From NCBI RefSeq assembly GCF_031755915.1, contig NC_083383.1, positions 28,388,501 through 28,452,500 on the forward strand: a DNA stretch of 64,000 nucleotides, written 5' to 3'. A model generated the notes under the pieces. It made no database searches, had not been told where the DNA came from, and worked only from the letters and a program-made list of their open reading frames with translations. Position numbers and translations under genes: made by a program. The stretch is from Ziziphus jujuba (Eukaryota > Streptophyta > Magnoliopsida > Rosales > Rhamnaceae). Numbering within the stretch: position 1 is the stretch's first letter; the number at the start of each line of letters is the position of its first letter. Shown here piece after piece: positions 1-11,340 of this stretch.

Positions 1-443
1 GAAGCCCATGGCAAGGAAACAACGGTCATTAAATCCTCGTTCTTTTGCCTGGCAGATGCACTGGAATCGGCATTGAAATGCTGGTAGTCGACATCGCCTA
101 CTTCGGTAGGTTTTTGATAGTCTCCAACCACATAGTCGGTCGTGTCCCTTTCATTTCGACCCATTGATTCCAAATGTGACCTGATTTCTCCAAATTACAA
201 GCTCTTGGATAGGTACAATGGTTTGAAGTTTGGCCAAAACTTTCCGGCCACTAGTGAAGGGATATTCTAGTTTAAGCAAAGTTTGTTTGATCATCATCCT
301 TCAAACCTTCATTTAGCATATAATTTGTGATTTTTTAGTTGGGTGTTTGAGATTTTACCTTTTTTTAAGTAAGTTTTTGTATTTATTATGGAAATTGTAT
401 TAAAATGTATATATATACATGTATATATATATATATATATGTA

Positions 444-485
<42 letters not shown>

Positions 486-650
486 AATAAGTGCACAAAT
501 GTGAAGTGGTGAGTGTGGATCTTTATTTTAAAATTTTATTTAGTGTTATGGTCCTAATTGTTAGAAAGATTGTGTTATTTTGGACTATGCTTGGCAAACC
601 TTGAGGTGGTGCTCAATATGGGTGTAGTGCCGACCTTGATAGTGATTTTT
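1..650 (+). mobile_element. LTR-retrotransposon-like fragment (partial, runs off the window)
   Basis: Non-coding. The stretch around 190-300, with the word AAGTTTGGCC followed by a TTCCGGCCA-type word, resembles the blocks near 57060-57400 (plus strand) and 58860-59160 (minus strand), which lie downstream of TGTAAC-type LTR starts. I infer an old LTR copy in plus orientation whose start lies left of the window. No coding domain of a retrotransposon is visible. Confidence 0.35.
408..480. repeat. Compound (TA)n-(TG)n microsatellite
   Basis: A run of TA dinucleotides passes through a few TATG units into a long TG run. It explains the apparent structure here without any gene. Confidence 0.9.
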
Positions 651-667
651 AGAATGCCGGAAAAGAT

Positions 668-760
668 CATGACATGGCAGCGTTGGTGATGTGGCAGTAA
701 GAGTGGATGTGGCATGTCATATGGCATGTTGATGTGGCAAGGCGGGTGAGGTGGATTTTA
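668..760. repeat. Degenerate short tandem repeat with GATGTGGCA words
   Basis: The word GATGTGGCA or close variants (GCATGTCATATGGCA, GACATGGCAG) recurs about six times in 90 bases. It makes short open frames on the minus strand that I do not consider coding. Confidence 0.4.
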
Positions 761-1357
761 AAAATTGGTAGTGAATTGATCATTGACAATGTTGCTAATT
801 CGCATGTCAAGATGGAACTTAGAATTAAACTTGTATGCTTGTAAATATATATTTGTGTACATATATATATATATATATGCATGTATTATATCTGTACATG
901 TATATTTATATTTGTTAAAAGATTTTTTATTTATATATATATATATATACATATATATAATAAAAATGGTTCATAAATTGTGACTGACCATAAATTGTTT
1001 TCGTAAAATTGAATATTATGAACTAGTTTAGTGCTAGATATGTGCTTGGCTTATTAAGACCCAATCTCAAGTTATAAATGAAACAGAATAAATAATAATA
1101 TTTTGTTTGTTTATTGATCTATTCAGTCATTTATTTGTTTTTTTAGTTAAAATTTTATCTGCTTATTTGTTTACTTAGTTAAATTGCCATTCATTTGTTT
1201 ATTTACTTATCTACCCATTGATTTACGTTTTTATTAAATTATTCATTTATTTGTTCTCGATGGTCTAGATTTTAAATGTACTACTTAGTATGGCTGTTAC
1301 ACGATGCTTATTATCCATTTTGGATCTAACATAATATTTATATATATACATATATAT

Positions 1358-1515
1358 AGTCCGTTTATGGTGCAGACGTCCACACATTTTTATCATTCGG
1401 ACCTCAGTATTGATGATGGTTTTTGAAAAAACTGTCATCAATATTATCATACAGAGACTAGTATTGATTAGGATTTCTTAAAAAACTGTTGCCAATACTG
1501 TGGTCCGCACTATAG
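1358..1515. mobile_element. Foldback MITE, copy 1 of 4
   Basis: Contains the near-palindrome ATTGATGATGG / TTTTTGAAAAAA / CTGTCATCAAT followed by a second, weaker one. The same core, including ATCATA-AGAGAC, recurs at 11213-11341, and related hairpins lie at 57575-57660 and 59993-60144. TA-rich sequence lies at its left edge. Ends are approximate and no clear TSD beyond TA can be read. Confidence 0.5.
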
Positions 1516-1811
1516 AATTTCTTTATATTTACGCATTTATATTATTACTTTACTCTATGCTTTTGGGGGTGGGGAGGGACTGGAAAATAAAAAATAAAAT
1601 AAAAATGAAGGTTTAGTACTTGGCCAGTACATCCTTAGCCCTGATGAAGTTTCCTCACCTTTGACAGTTGCAAATCTTGGCATTTTGTAGTTTGTTTGGT
1701 TTATATGAGTCCTTGTACTACAAATGTACTTGTATTTGTTTCTTATGGCATTCAAGGATGGAATATTTGTCACTAATATATATTTCATAAGATCATATTT
1801 GCTACAATGCA

Positions 1812-2521
1812 CACCTCAAGTCACCGAACATGTTGCGAACGAAATTATCTTGCAACACCTTCAGCTTGCAATATATATGTTGTCTAATGTGAGGTGTGCA
1901 AAATATGGGAAGGATGAGGTGCGTTTTTTAGCAAAATTTTTTATAAGATACCTCATAAACATGGGCCATGCATATTTTTCTAGTTTCCTGCAATATGATT
2001 TCCTCTAACTAGTTCATGATTGATTTTCTTATAGCACAAGGTTAATCTTATATTCTTGTAATTTGCTTTTCTGCAGGATGATAATCTGTTATTTTCTTCC
2101 TTCTTCACTGTCAAACATTTATTGAATTGGTACGGATCTGCTTTTTACCTATTTTATTGTATTCCATTCAATTTAGGGCTAACAACGTTAACGACCCTAT
2201 TCTTTTAATTTTTATTTATTTTTTAATTTAACATATACCATGGGTTTCAATTCTGATAAAAACATCGCTTTAGTTTATTTTTGTAACACTATCTACCAAC
2301 GAATCCTTAATCAATAATTCCTATTCATCAACATGAATCAATTTCTTTTATACATAAACATATATACTTTGACTATTTTTGTATGTAAACTTACTTTGAG
2401 ACCATTAGATCTGACATTTAGGCTAGAGCACGAAAGGAAGCTGTGCAGTATGTAAAGATGCAGTTGGCAAAATTCTTCAAGCTGCCTGGGTTTGAGGATA
2501 TACTAAAGGATAGCATAGATG
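1812..2521 (+). pseudogene. Exon-like fragments of an unidentified gene
   Basis: Three stretches read like exons. About 1812-1918 encodes a segment containing HVANEIILQHLQLAIYMLS and ends before a GTGCG donor. 2077-2137 follows a CTGCAG acceptor and ends before GTACGG. About 2425-2521 encodes ARKEAVQYVKMQLAKFFKLP and ends before a GTAAGC donor. The third exon's good frame does not join the second exon in phase, since the predicted joint frame hits a stop. This suggests a decayed gene or a mis-drawn boundary. I do not recognise the protein. The amino-acid composition is more protein-like than the surroundings, which is the main reason to list it. Confidence 0.25.
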
Positions 2522-3071
2522 TAAGCCCATACATCCTAAAATATTTACCCATTCACTGTGAGAAACGCATTGATGGGAGATGGAGTTTGGATATCGTGCA
2601 AACCAATAAGCGACGTTAAATATATTAAATATCATCTGATTTGGTGTTGTTAGAAGTGCCCACTAATAGATGACATTACTAAAAGTGTCATGTATTTGGT
2701 ATATTACACGACACTTTCAATGTCATTCAATAAAAGTATCACCTTAAAGGAATGAAAATTTTAAATAAACAATTGGACAACTCTAAACCCTAAATTTCAA
2801 AGAGTTGTTTTTTTTACAATTCCAAAATAACTCTTTACAGTTCTATTTTTTATACACTACTACTTAAATGTATAAAAAATATAAAATTACTTAATACAAT
2901 ATTATTAATTTCTAAAATATCCCTAATTTATATCATCTCAAAATTACATATCTTTTACAAATAAAAATTATTTTCACAATTCTAAAATAACTATGTACAG
3001 TCCCTTTAAAATTAATTTCATTAAAATACTTTTTTTTCTTCTTTCTCGTTTGAATTAGAGTTTATTTTCGT

Positions 3072-3490
3072 TTTTGAACATCTTCAAAATTATAACTTAT
3101 TATTTTGGAGCGTTCAGTCATAAATTTACAGATGTTCGGTTGTGTACTTCTAAACGCTATCATTTTGTTTAGTTGTATACTTATAAACATGCAACTCCAC
3201 ATTGATACATTTTTAGATATTCGGTTGTAAACTTTAGTATAGGATTATAGTATTCGTTTGTATACTTTTGAACATCTTCAAAATTATAACTTATTATTTT
3301 GAAGCGTTCGATCATAAACTTATGTATGCATTTTAGATGTTCAGTCGTGAACTTCTGAACATTATCATTTCGTTTAGCTGTATACTTCTGAACATGCAAT
3401 TCCACATGCGTACATTTTTTGATGTTCAACGTAAACTTTTGTACACCATTAAAAAATTTATTTGTATACTTTTGAACATGTTAAAATTGT
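3072..3490. repeat. Tandem repeat with about 194-204-bp units
   Basis: The sequence TTTTGAACATCTTCAAAATT begins units at about 3072 and 3266, and a shortened version begins at about 3470. Inside each unit the word GTTCGGTTGT/GTTCAGTCGT plus a TAAACTT-like word recurs at smaller spacing. Non-coding. Confidence 0.75.
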
Positions 3491-3499
3491 TTGATTGTA

Positions 3500-4843
3500 A
3501 ATGTTCAAACGAAATTTAGAGATATTAAATATCCTAATTTTATTTAGAGATAAAAATGCAAAACTATAATGGACCTACTTTATATCAATCACAAAAATTG
3601 AATATACAAAAAAATCATTTTGAGATTGCATTTAGTGTCATAATCGTAAACTAATTTAGTCAAAACTATAAACTGTCTAAATCTATTGTCTCATGAGTGG
3701 CTACATCATCTGAAATTAAGTCCTTGAAAGTTTTATTTGAAGAGCATATGGTGTTTTCCATCCTTAGGCACATATTTGACGATGTTTAAATCATTTATCA
3801 ACAACTGGCAGCATTGGACATCCTAGTACCTTGAACAACTATAACAACAATAAAGGTAACAAAAATATGGTCAACATAAATATTAATATAATTCAACACT
3901 TCCATTATTTATATCTTTTTCATTCTGCATATTTTTTACATTCAATTAGATATAAACCATCAATGATTAAAAAAATGGGCATTTTTCATAGCGTAAGGTA
4001 TATAATATCTGTATCTATATAATGCTCGACAGATAAAAGCTGAACATCTTGATAATGTTCGGATGAACGTTTTTGAACAATTAAAAAATATTCAGTTTTA
4101 AACTTCCAATAAAAAACGATTTTTAACATACCAGAATCAAATGTAAGCTGACTTTGTCATTGGTACATGATAAAAAAAATAATCCAAACTAAAGTAATCT
4201 TCCCAAAAAAAAAAAAAAAAAAAAAAAGAGAAGAAGAAAAAGCTAAATATATCTTAACGTTTCATATTTTTGGGCTTTCATAATTTGTAAATAATTATTG
4301 TATCTGCAATTCAAATTCTTAATTAAGTATAAATTAGATGGATATATATAACATATTATTTAAGAAAAACAATATGACTGTATAAAAATATTATTTAAAT
4401 AAATTTAATTAATAAATATTTTTAATAATAATTTTAAATTGGAATAAAAATATAAATAAATAATAAAACTGTATAGAATTCAAATAGTAATATAACTAAA
4501 AATTTTCAATTTCAAATACCATAAGATACAAATGAATGTATATTTCCTCATCACTTTAGAGAATCAAGATAGCGTTTATTACTTGTAATAACTTTGAATT
4601 CTGAATTTATTATTGTACGGTGTTTGGTTTTTATGTTTTATATCTTAAAGATAGAAGCACATCTTAAAGCTTAGTGGATATTAAATATAAGGACAAATGA
4701 TATGTTTGTTCGTCTTTTTTCTTTATTTATTTATTTTTATTTTTATTTAGAACATATAAATATGAAAATGACATTACATCTACTTGGCATAAGATTTAGA
4801 ACGACAAATTTACCCATACTAGTAACAGGAGCTAAAGGTTAAT
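3500..4843. other. AT-rich intergenic sequence
   Basis: No gene, RNA or bounded element recognised. It holds a 23-base A run near 4205 and a GAACATCTTG/GATGTTCGG patch near 4045 that echoes the repeat at 3072-3490. Confidence 0.5.
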
Positions 4844-5611
4844 ATGGTAAATTACTCCCCTCCATCTTCCCCCTCCTTGTTGATCGTCTCCGTTGGAGCT
4901 CTCTATCTCCGGTTGGTCAGTAAGGCTCAGCTCCACCGGGTCCTCCCCTTGAAAGCGACAGCCAAGGCTCTGTCGGCTGCCTCGCAGATGGCTTTACCAC
5001 TGCGTGGCGGCTCGATGACGCTGGAGGAGCTGAGGTTGACCTGTTTCAAGGCTTGAAGAAGCTTGAAAGAGTAGATTTGCTGTTGTTTCAGATTGCCAGC
5101 ACGGATGGGTGTGGCTTTTGATCATCGTGTGTTTGTAGAACTTTCTTCTTCTTTTACTTCGGTACTTGATCAAAGTTCATTACTGGATTTGAAATCAGAG
5201 ATGACGCCATTAACAACACCCTCAGTCCGATTCCAAAGATTTTCTCTTCCCTTCTTATCAATGATTCCTTATCTCCCCGCACTAAATTCAAAAAATCCAA
5301 AAAACCCCAAAAATTAGAAATCAAAATTCAAATTATGCATAGAGTTCATAAAACAAGAAGCATATAAAAAGATGGAGGATGGGGCTGTAAAAGGATTGTC
5401 GCAGTGTGCGGGGGAGCAGCAGGCACCTAACCAGTGGCGAACTTGAACGACGGTGTAAATCGTTAGATTCTGAATCCAATAGTGCTGGCGGTGTGGCGAA
5501 GTGTGATTGGAAGAGAGTCACTGGAGAGTTTGACCGGCTGTGGACTTCGAGTTCGCCGGAAAGTTTGATGTGTTTTACAAGGGCATTTGATATTTGAGAA
5601 AGGGTAATGTT
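4844..5611. other. GC-richer, gene-like island, unidentified
   Basis: Base composition rises sharply above the flanks, as in plant 5' exons. On the plus strand a 70-codon frame (4844-5056) reads through a segment with LSAASQMALPLRGGSMTLEE. A later 63-codon frame (5406-5597) contains CDWKRVTGEFDRLWTSSSPE, which looks protein-like. The minus strand also has plausible short frames. No frame spans the island and I recognise no family. It may be the remains of a gene, a captured gene piece or a first exon. Confidence 0.3.
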
Positions 5612-6201
5612 GGAAAGTTACAGTGAAAAGGTGATAGAGATATTTTTGGATTCATATATAAGTTTTTTTTTTTTTTTAATACAAATAAAAAGCTTAACTT
5701 TTATTAAAGAAAAAAATTGAGTGAATTAATCGATGAAGACAGCAAATATCATCTTAGATTGTTGGAAATAGCCAATCTGGCCTCTCCTCCTACTCGACAA
5801 TTACACTGTAAAATTTGGGCTTTGAAAAATGCTAAAGTAAACAAAGATAAGATTAGTGAGCAAATAAAAAAAATGATGGATAGTAAAACCTGTAAATTTT
5901 AAAAAATATGAGATAAAAAAGATAAAATTAATAAGTAATTTTATATTATTTAAATGTACAACGAAAATAATTTAAATATAACAATAGTTACGTTTTGAGA
6001 ATTTTTCAAAATGATTGATCTTAAAGTTAAAAGAAATTCTATGATTAAGCCTATTCTAATAATAGAAGCAATCTTACCCTTTTAAAATATTTGAAAAAGA
6101 CACCTAAAAAGTTTTAACAAAAGTTCCATAATATCGCTGTAGCACCTGCTATATGTTGACAAAATTTGAGAAAATATAGATGAAGTACAAGACGTATAAT
6201 T

Positions 6202-6320
6202 AAAGAAAGGCCAAAGTGAGTTAACCTACGTGTCACCATTTGTAGTCATGTAAAAGACGTAGAGAATGTAAAGAAAAGACAAAACGAGCTAACTTATGTG
6301 TCACTTTATTTGTAGTCCTT
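6202..6320. repeat. Diverged direct repeat, about 68 bp apart
   Basis: A block of about 46-50 bases starting AAAGAAAGGCCAAAGTGAG and ending TTTGTAGTC is repeated in diverged form immediately downstream (AAAGAAAAGACAAAACGAG ... TTTGTAGTC). Confidence 0.6.
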
Positions 6321-6328
6321 GGTGAAAA

Positions 6329-7443
6329 CATGGTTTTAAATAAATATGAGGTTATCTTCAAAATGTTTTTGAAAATTTTTTTTTTAAAACATTCAAAAAA
6401 TTTAAATTTCAAATGGAAATAAATAATTTTTTTTAATATGTGTTAAAATTTTTAAAATTTTATCAAAATTTTTGTAATAAACAGATAGAATTTTATAAAT
6501 TTTATTAAAATATCTATATTAAATTTTTAAAAATTTGGTTAAAAAATAAATAATATCTATTGAAATTTTATGAATTTTCATGTAAATTTTTTAAATTTTT
6601 ATAAAAATTTTAAAAATATTCATAAAATTTTTGTTAAAAAAATTATCATGAAAGTTAATTTGCTAAAATATTTTACTAAATATCAATAATATTTATAAAT
6701 TTTTTATAAACTTTCTTGATATTCTACGTATTTAATGATATAGATGAAATGAGATAAATTAAATTGAATAACTTTGATAGGTTCTATTTATTATATAAAT
6801 ATAATAATATGTACATATAGGATTGATAGCATTTAAATTAATAACATTACATAAATAACAATAAAAAATTGATAGAATATATTATATTAAATATCAAGGA
6901 TAATTATATTTAATACAAAATCTCTATGATTGATATATTAATAATTACATGAAAAATTATTAAAGACATATATTTTTTATTAATTACTTTTCAAATTTCA
7001 CATTTCAAAATGAAAAATGAAGAAGAAACCAATAATTTTTAATTAATTAAAAGTTCTATGAGTATTGAAATGATATTTATGAAATATAATGTAATTATAA
7101 TAATTGTTATATCTTAATTAATAAATAATTTTATCAAATATATAATTTTTTAATAATTTTATCAATAATAGTTTATTAATGATTATTATTGTTTACTATA
7201 AATTAAAATTGTTTAAGAGAAATATAATACCTATTTAATATTTTTATAAATTTTATGATCCATTTTGATAATTGATTGATTAATAAGCTAATGTAAAAGT
7301 TTCAACAAAAATCTATTTTTTAAAATAAATTTTCATTATTTTTTATAAATTTGTATTGATATTCTATATTTTCCATATTTCAATAGAAATTTTCATATTT
7401 TAAATCTTTGATATTTTCACTGATATCGAAATTTTAAACCTTG
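6329..7443. mobile_element. AT-rich non-autonomous hAT-like element, copy 1
   Basis: Closely similar along its length to 12974-14164. It starts CATGGTTTTAAA and ends with the complement of CAAGGTTTAAAATTTCG. The flanking 8-mers GGTGAAAA and GATAAAAA agree at six of eight positions, the two differences being G-to-A. That is consistent with a decayed 8-bp target duplication. No coding capacity. Assignment to hAT rests on the 8-bp duplication of the sister copy. Confidence 0.55.
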
Positions 7444-7544
7444 GATAAAAACAATATAAATATGTTTTGTGGTTTACAATAAGTTAAATTAGGACATAAA
7501 ACGAAAAGAAAAATATTTTTGTGCATAAGTTTCCCTCTCAAGCT

Positions 7545-7584
<40 letters not shown>

Positions 7585-7993
7585 GAAAAAAAATAAAAAT
7601 AAAAAAGTATGGTCACTTTTAACATAAAAGTATTGGTCGGAATCATTAGTGCTGCTTTTATCCATCAATTTTAAAAATAATTTAATATATTTTAATATTA
7701 TTTGTAAAATTAAAAATATTAAAAAAGTAATAAAGACACACACACACACACACATTTATATATACAAGATTAAGAATATTTTAAAAAAAATAGTTTTAAA
7801 ATTAAACAAATATTACGATCCAAATGAAATAATTTGTTTTAAGAGTTAAATATTTTTTTTCTTTAGAAAACAGTTTTTAAAACAAAATATTAAACGCAAA
7901 CGTAGGAAGATTTCATAAATCTTTGATTTTAGACACAAAGTTCTACTTAAGGTATTGTCCGTATCGTTAACAATATTTTAAATTTATTCTAAT

Positions 7994-8035
<42 letters not shown>
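7545..8035. repeat. Three microsatellites: (TAA)n, (AC)n, (TA)n
   Basis: (TAA)n at about 7545-7582, (AC)n at about 7733-7753 and (TA)n at about 7997-8035. The open frames crossing them are low-complexity artefacts. Confidence 0.9.
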
Positions 8036-8037
<2 letters not shown>

Positions 8038-8588
8038 TACTTTATGTTAAATTTGAAATGAAAATTATTTATACATTATCATTTTAGTGTAATATAGTCA
8101 AGTTTCTATCAAGGTGATATGATAGTTTTAATATTATATATTCTTTTATTAACTACTTGATAATATTAAGAGTTAGAATTTACAACTAAAAACCAATCAA
8201 TTTTGAATTTATAAAATATTAAAATTCTATTTAAGGAAAATGAGTATTGTTAGAATTGGATAATTAATAAATATAGTTTTAAATTTTAGTTGTAATTTTT
8301 AAAAAAATAAATTATAACATTAATCTAGATATTAAAAATTTTATTTAATTATAATTGTGTATATATATACATAAATTTTAAACAAATCCCTCTCCTCTCC
8401 ATTTGTTTTCTGTCATTTCTCATTTTCTTGCCCCTTTCCTTCAAAATTTCTCCCATCCTTTTTTGTCTCAAAAGAAAAAAATATATATAATAATATGTAA
8501 AAACAATTTTATATCCAACAAATCACCTAACATACATATTGATTTATTGAAAAAAAAATACAAAATCAATGTTGTTATGGTTATGAAC

Positions 8589-8708
8589 AACAAAAAATGT
8601 AAAATAGCCATTTACTTTTTTATGACTTCCTAGCATGTCCTGTAACTCAACAAAAAATGTAAAATAGCCATTTACTTTTTTATGACTTCCTAGCATGTAC
8701 TGTAACTC
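8589..8708. repeat. Perfectly spaced 60-bp tandem duplication
   Basis: Two consecutive 60-base units beginning AACAAAAAATGTAAAATAGC are identical apart from one base near the end (GTCCTG versus GTACTG). Recent local duplication. Confidence 0.95.
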
Positions 8709-8830
8709 ATTTCAAAAAAAGAAAAAAAAAGAAAAAGAAAAAGTAAAAAAAAAACGAGTTCAATAACTTGTTATAAAAAAACAAGAAGTGTACAATAACT
8801 TTATTCAAAAGAAGAATAGTACAACAGCCT

Positions 8831-8834
<4 letters not shown>

Positions 8835-8869
<35 letters not shown>
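8835..8869. repeat. 35-base poly-A tract
   Basis: Uninterrupted A run next to other A-rich words. It could be the tail of a retrotransposed copy, but no adjacent coding remnant is recognisable. Confidence 0.8.
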
Positions 8870-8871
<2 letters not shown>

Positions 8872-9177
8872 AGTACAATAACTAAAGTTAAAATTAAAAC
8901 TGATTGAGCTAAATTTTAAATAAGGAGGCCCTATTGCCACGTCTCTAGACTACAGTGCATTTCCGAAGTTTGGCAACTTCGACTACCACACCGGACGGCT
9001 TTACTCCTCTGTTCTCCTTCCTCCTTACCACAATCTCTTTCTGTAAATGGCAAGAGAGTTAAAGGACGAAAATGGAAATTAAAACACTGCTTTTCAAGAT
9101 CCATGGCAACAACCTTTAGAACCGTGCCAATAACGCCGCCCTATAGAATAGTGGTCTGGTTCAAATCCAATTCCTTT
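8870..9177. other. Downstream flank / likely 3' UTR region of the MYB gene
   Basis: Lies 3' of the MYB stop codon (gene on minus strand). It contains a perfect 7-bp stem with loop TGGC, CGAAGTTTGGCAACTTCG, at 8964-8981. No polyadenylation site can be assigned with confidence and no other gene is evident. Confidence 0.35.
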
Positions 9178-10596
9178 CTATTTATCAAACGGACACCAAA
9201 GGTTCAGATCCACGTAGTCTCTCCAATGATCGTCACTAATAATATCCCCAATGTTCGGTTGATTTTGATCAAGTTCTTCAATCGAAAAGAAGTCTGGAAG
9301 AAGCTCCTCCTCGGACCAAGATAGGGAATGTGTGATTACTTCATCAAAGTTTCCATGGTCATCTAACAATCTTTCCCATAAGCTTGTGTCTTCTAGTGAA
9401 GATGGCTCACTTTGATTGTCATTTTGTGGTTGAATTTTTGTAAACTTGGTATTGTTCATTCTAGGCAAATATTTTTTAAATCTCTGAGGCCGAGGCTTAA
9501 ATATATTGGATTTTGTTAATATCTTCTGGGGATCATTTTCTTTTAAACGTTTTTCATGATCCTCAAGTATTACCTTTTTTCTAAGGTGAGTATTCCAATA
9601 GTTCTTCACACTGTTTGATGTTCGCCCCGGAAGTCTAGCAGCTATTAGTGACCATCTACATGAATGGTAGAAGCACATATGAAACAAATAAATAAATAAA
9701 TATGTGTATACAATTATGATTTAGTAGGCTATGCAAAACTCAGATGGATTAAGTAGAGATATAATTGATAATTCGATATAATTGATAATTCATATGTGCG
9801 TTGGTGAAATCGTAGATAAAAATAATAATCACTGGTGATAGTTTTACATTCTAAATTTAAAATTTAATGTTAAAATTCTCTTTTCTAATTTTTCAGGAAA
9901 AAAAAAATTATGTTACCTTTGCATTATGTAACATAAGTGAGTTAGGCAACAAATATGAGCAAGAAAAAAAAAACAGTAAAAAAAAAAAAAAAAAAAAAAC
10001 AAGTATTTGAAGTTTTTCATAAGATAATCAGATAATCAGTTTTGAAGTTGTTCAAAAATAAAATTGAATAGTATAATATTAATTAGTATACACAACACCG
10101 TTTTAACAATCTTTAAGATATTTAATAGGAAGCCATAATCGACTCAATTCCTTCAATATATTTACAGAGAGAAATAATAAAACATGTCTTCAGAGAAAGA
10201 GTGAAAAAAACACTTCAAAGCTTTTTTGCATGTAAATTATATATTAAAATAAAATAAAATCTTGCCTGTTGCCCAGAAGCTTATGAAGTCTAAGGAGAAG
10301 ATCAACTTCACCCTCTGTAAATTTTCCGTTATTGACGCCTGGCTTCAAATAATTCAGCCACCTCATTCGACAACCTTTCCGGCACCGACTCAAACCTGAA
10401 AAATCCAAACAAATTAAAAGCTATATATTATTTTGATTAATTAATATATGTATAGATATAGATATATTATACCAGCTCTAATAGGTACTTTGCTCCAGTT
10501 TCCTTCTCCATATTTGTTTACGCAGTGCTTTAGGCGATCATCTTCCTCTTGAGTCCATGCTCCTTTTCTCATATCCAAAGAGGCTTTTCCTTCCAT
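9178..10596 (-). CDS. R2R3-MYB transcription factor, anthocyanin-regulator (subgroup 6) type
   Basis: Three exons: 10596-10473, 10395-10266 and 9655-9178, giving 732 nt and 243 residues. The 130-nt second exon is the classic R2R3-MYB size. R2 has W14, W34 and W54. R3 has F67, W86 and W105. Residues D73 to R92 fit the bHLH-interaction signature [DE]Lx2[RK]x3Lx6Lx3R. K138-F144 reads KPRPQRF, close to the KPRPR[ST]F motif of subgroup 6 (PAP1/MYB75 relatives). The acidic C-terminus (ending LNLWCPFDK) is typical of an activator. By family it should act in the nucleus in a MYB-bHLH-WD40 complex switching on flavonoid or anthocyanin genes. Two oddities: intron 2 (9656-10265) has a GC donor (AACAG|GCAAGA), and residues 98-101 are SNSV where anthocyanin MYBs usually have ANDV. 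Start chosen because MEG...RKGAW is the family's usual N-terminus. No frameshift or stop is present. A related MYB with another target set remains possible. Confidence 0.93.
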
Positions 10597-10645
10597 TTAG
10601 TGTACTCTCTATATTTTCATTTAGTATACATGTTAAGTGATTGTT

Positions 10646-10655
10646 CTATAAATAG
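10646..10655 (-). promoter_or_regulatory. Candidate TATA box of the MYB gene
   Basis: On the minus strand the sequence reads CTATTTATAG, about 50 bases upstream of the ATG at 10596. The spacing fits a short 5' leader. Inferred only from position and composition. Confidence 0.35.
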
Positions 10656-10827
10656 CAATCTGTAACTAATCTTGGTAATGGAGGGGCCCCACAAAGACAT
10701 CACGCATTAGCCGGTGCAAATAATTTCCAAGCAACCAAACTATGCTATGGTGAGCTTGTATAATTTGGATGCAAAGACTCTTTGGTAACAAAACTGTCCA
10801 AGTCATTTATATATATACAATGATGCT
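10656..10827 (-). promoter_or_regulatory. Proximal upstream region of the MYB gene
   Basis: Contains GGGGCCCCAC near 10683, which includes a TCP-type GGNCCCAC word, and CAACCAAAC near 10731, which resembles an AC/MYB-binding element. These are short matches and could be chance. No gene is present. Confidence 0.2.
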
Positions 10828-10991
10828 TAAGTGAATCTATTTTCAACTTTTTTAAATTGAAGATGAATAACTTAATTATCTATAATTATCATTGGATTAA
10901 TATATATTTGATATAATATATCATCCAACAATTTCAAATGATAAACATTTTTATCTTCAATTTAAAAAATTAAAGATATTTTTATCTCAGC
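10828..10991. mobile_element. Foldback MITE-like hairpin in the MYB upstream region
   Basis: The left arm, containing TTTTTTAAATTGAAGATGA, is repeated in inverted orientation on the right (TTATCTTCAATTTAAAAAAT). The match extends about 65-70 bases per arm with gaps. The whole unit is about 164 bases and sits about 230-400 bases upstream of the MYB start codon. TSD not resolved. Confidence 0.5.
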
Positions 10992-11212
10992 CGAATATAT
11001 ATACATATAAAATTTTACTGTAATAGATTTGCATGGATATTTTATGATCAACGTATTATATTTTATCAATTTTCGATGGTACCTATAATTTCTACAAATT
11101 CTTTGATTTGGTGAAAAGTGGGTAGAAATTAAGGTAGGTATGTAAATCTAGAATAGCATAATTATAATATATATATATATATATATTCTTATAAGTATTA
11201 TATATATATATA

Positions 11213-11340
11213 ACCATTTAAGATGCGAACCGTTCGCATGAGGATCCACAGTATTAATAAATGATTTTTGAAAAAATCATCATTAATATTATCATATAGA
11301 GACAACATTGACAATGACTTTTTTAAAAATCATCTTCATA

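Noticed and set aside
2640..2760. AGTGTCA/GACACTTT palindromic words, considered as the end of a CACTA transposon
   Set aside because: Suggestive of CACTA subterminal repeats, but no CACTA terminus, partner end or 3-bp duplication could be found.
7434..7755. Minus-strand frames of 70-88 codons with runs of I or Y
   Set aside because: They translate the (TAA)n and (AC)n microsatellites.
9103..9324. 73-codon plus-strand frame over the MYB 3' end
   Set aside because: Shadow of the minus-strand MYB exon 3.
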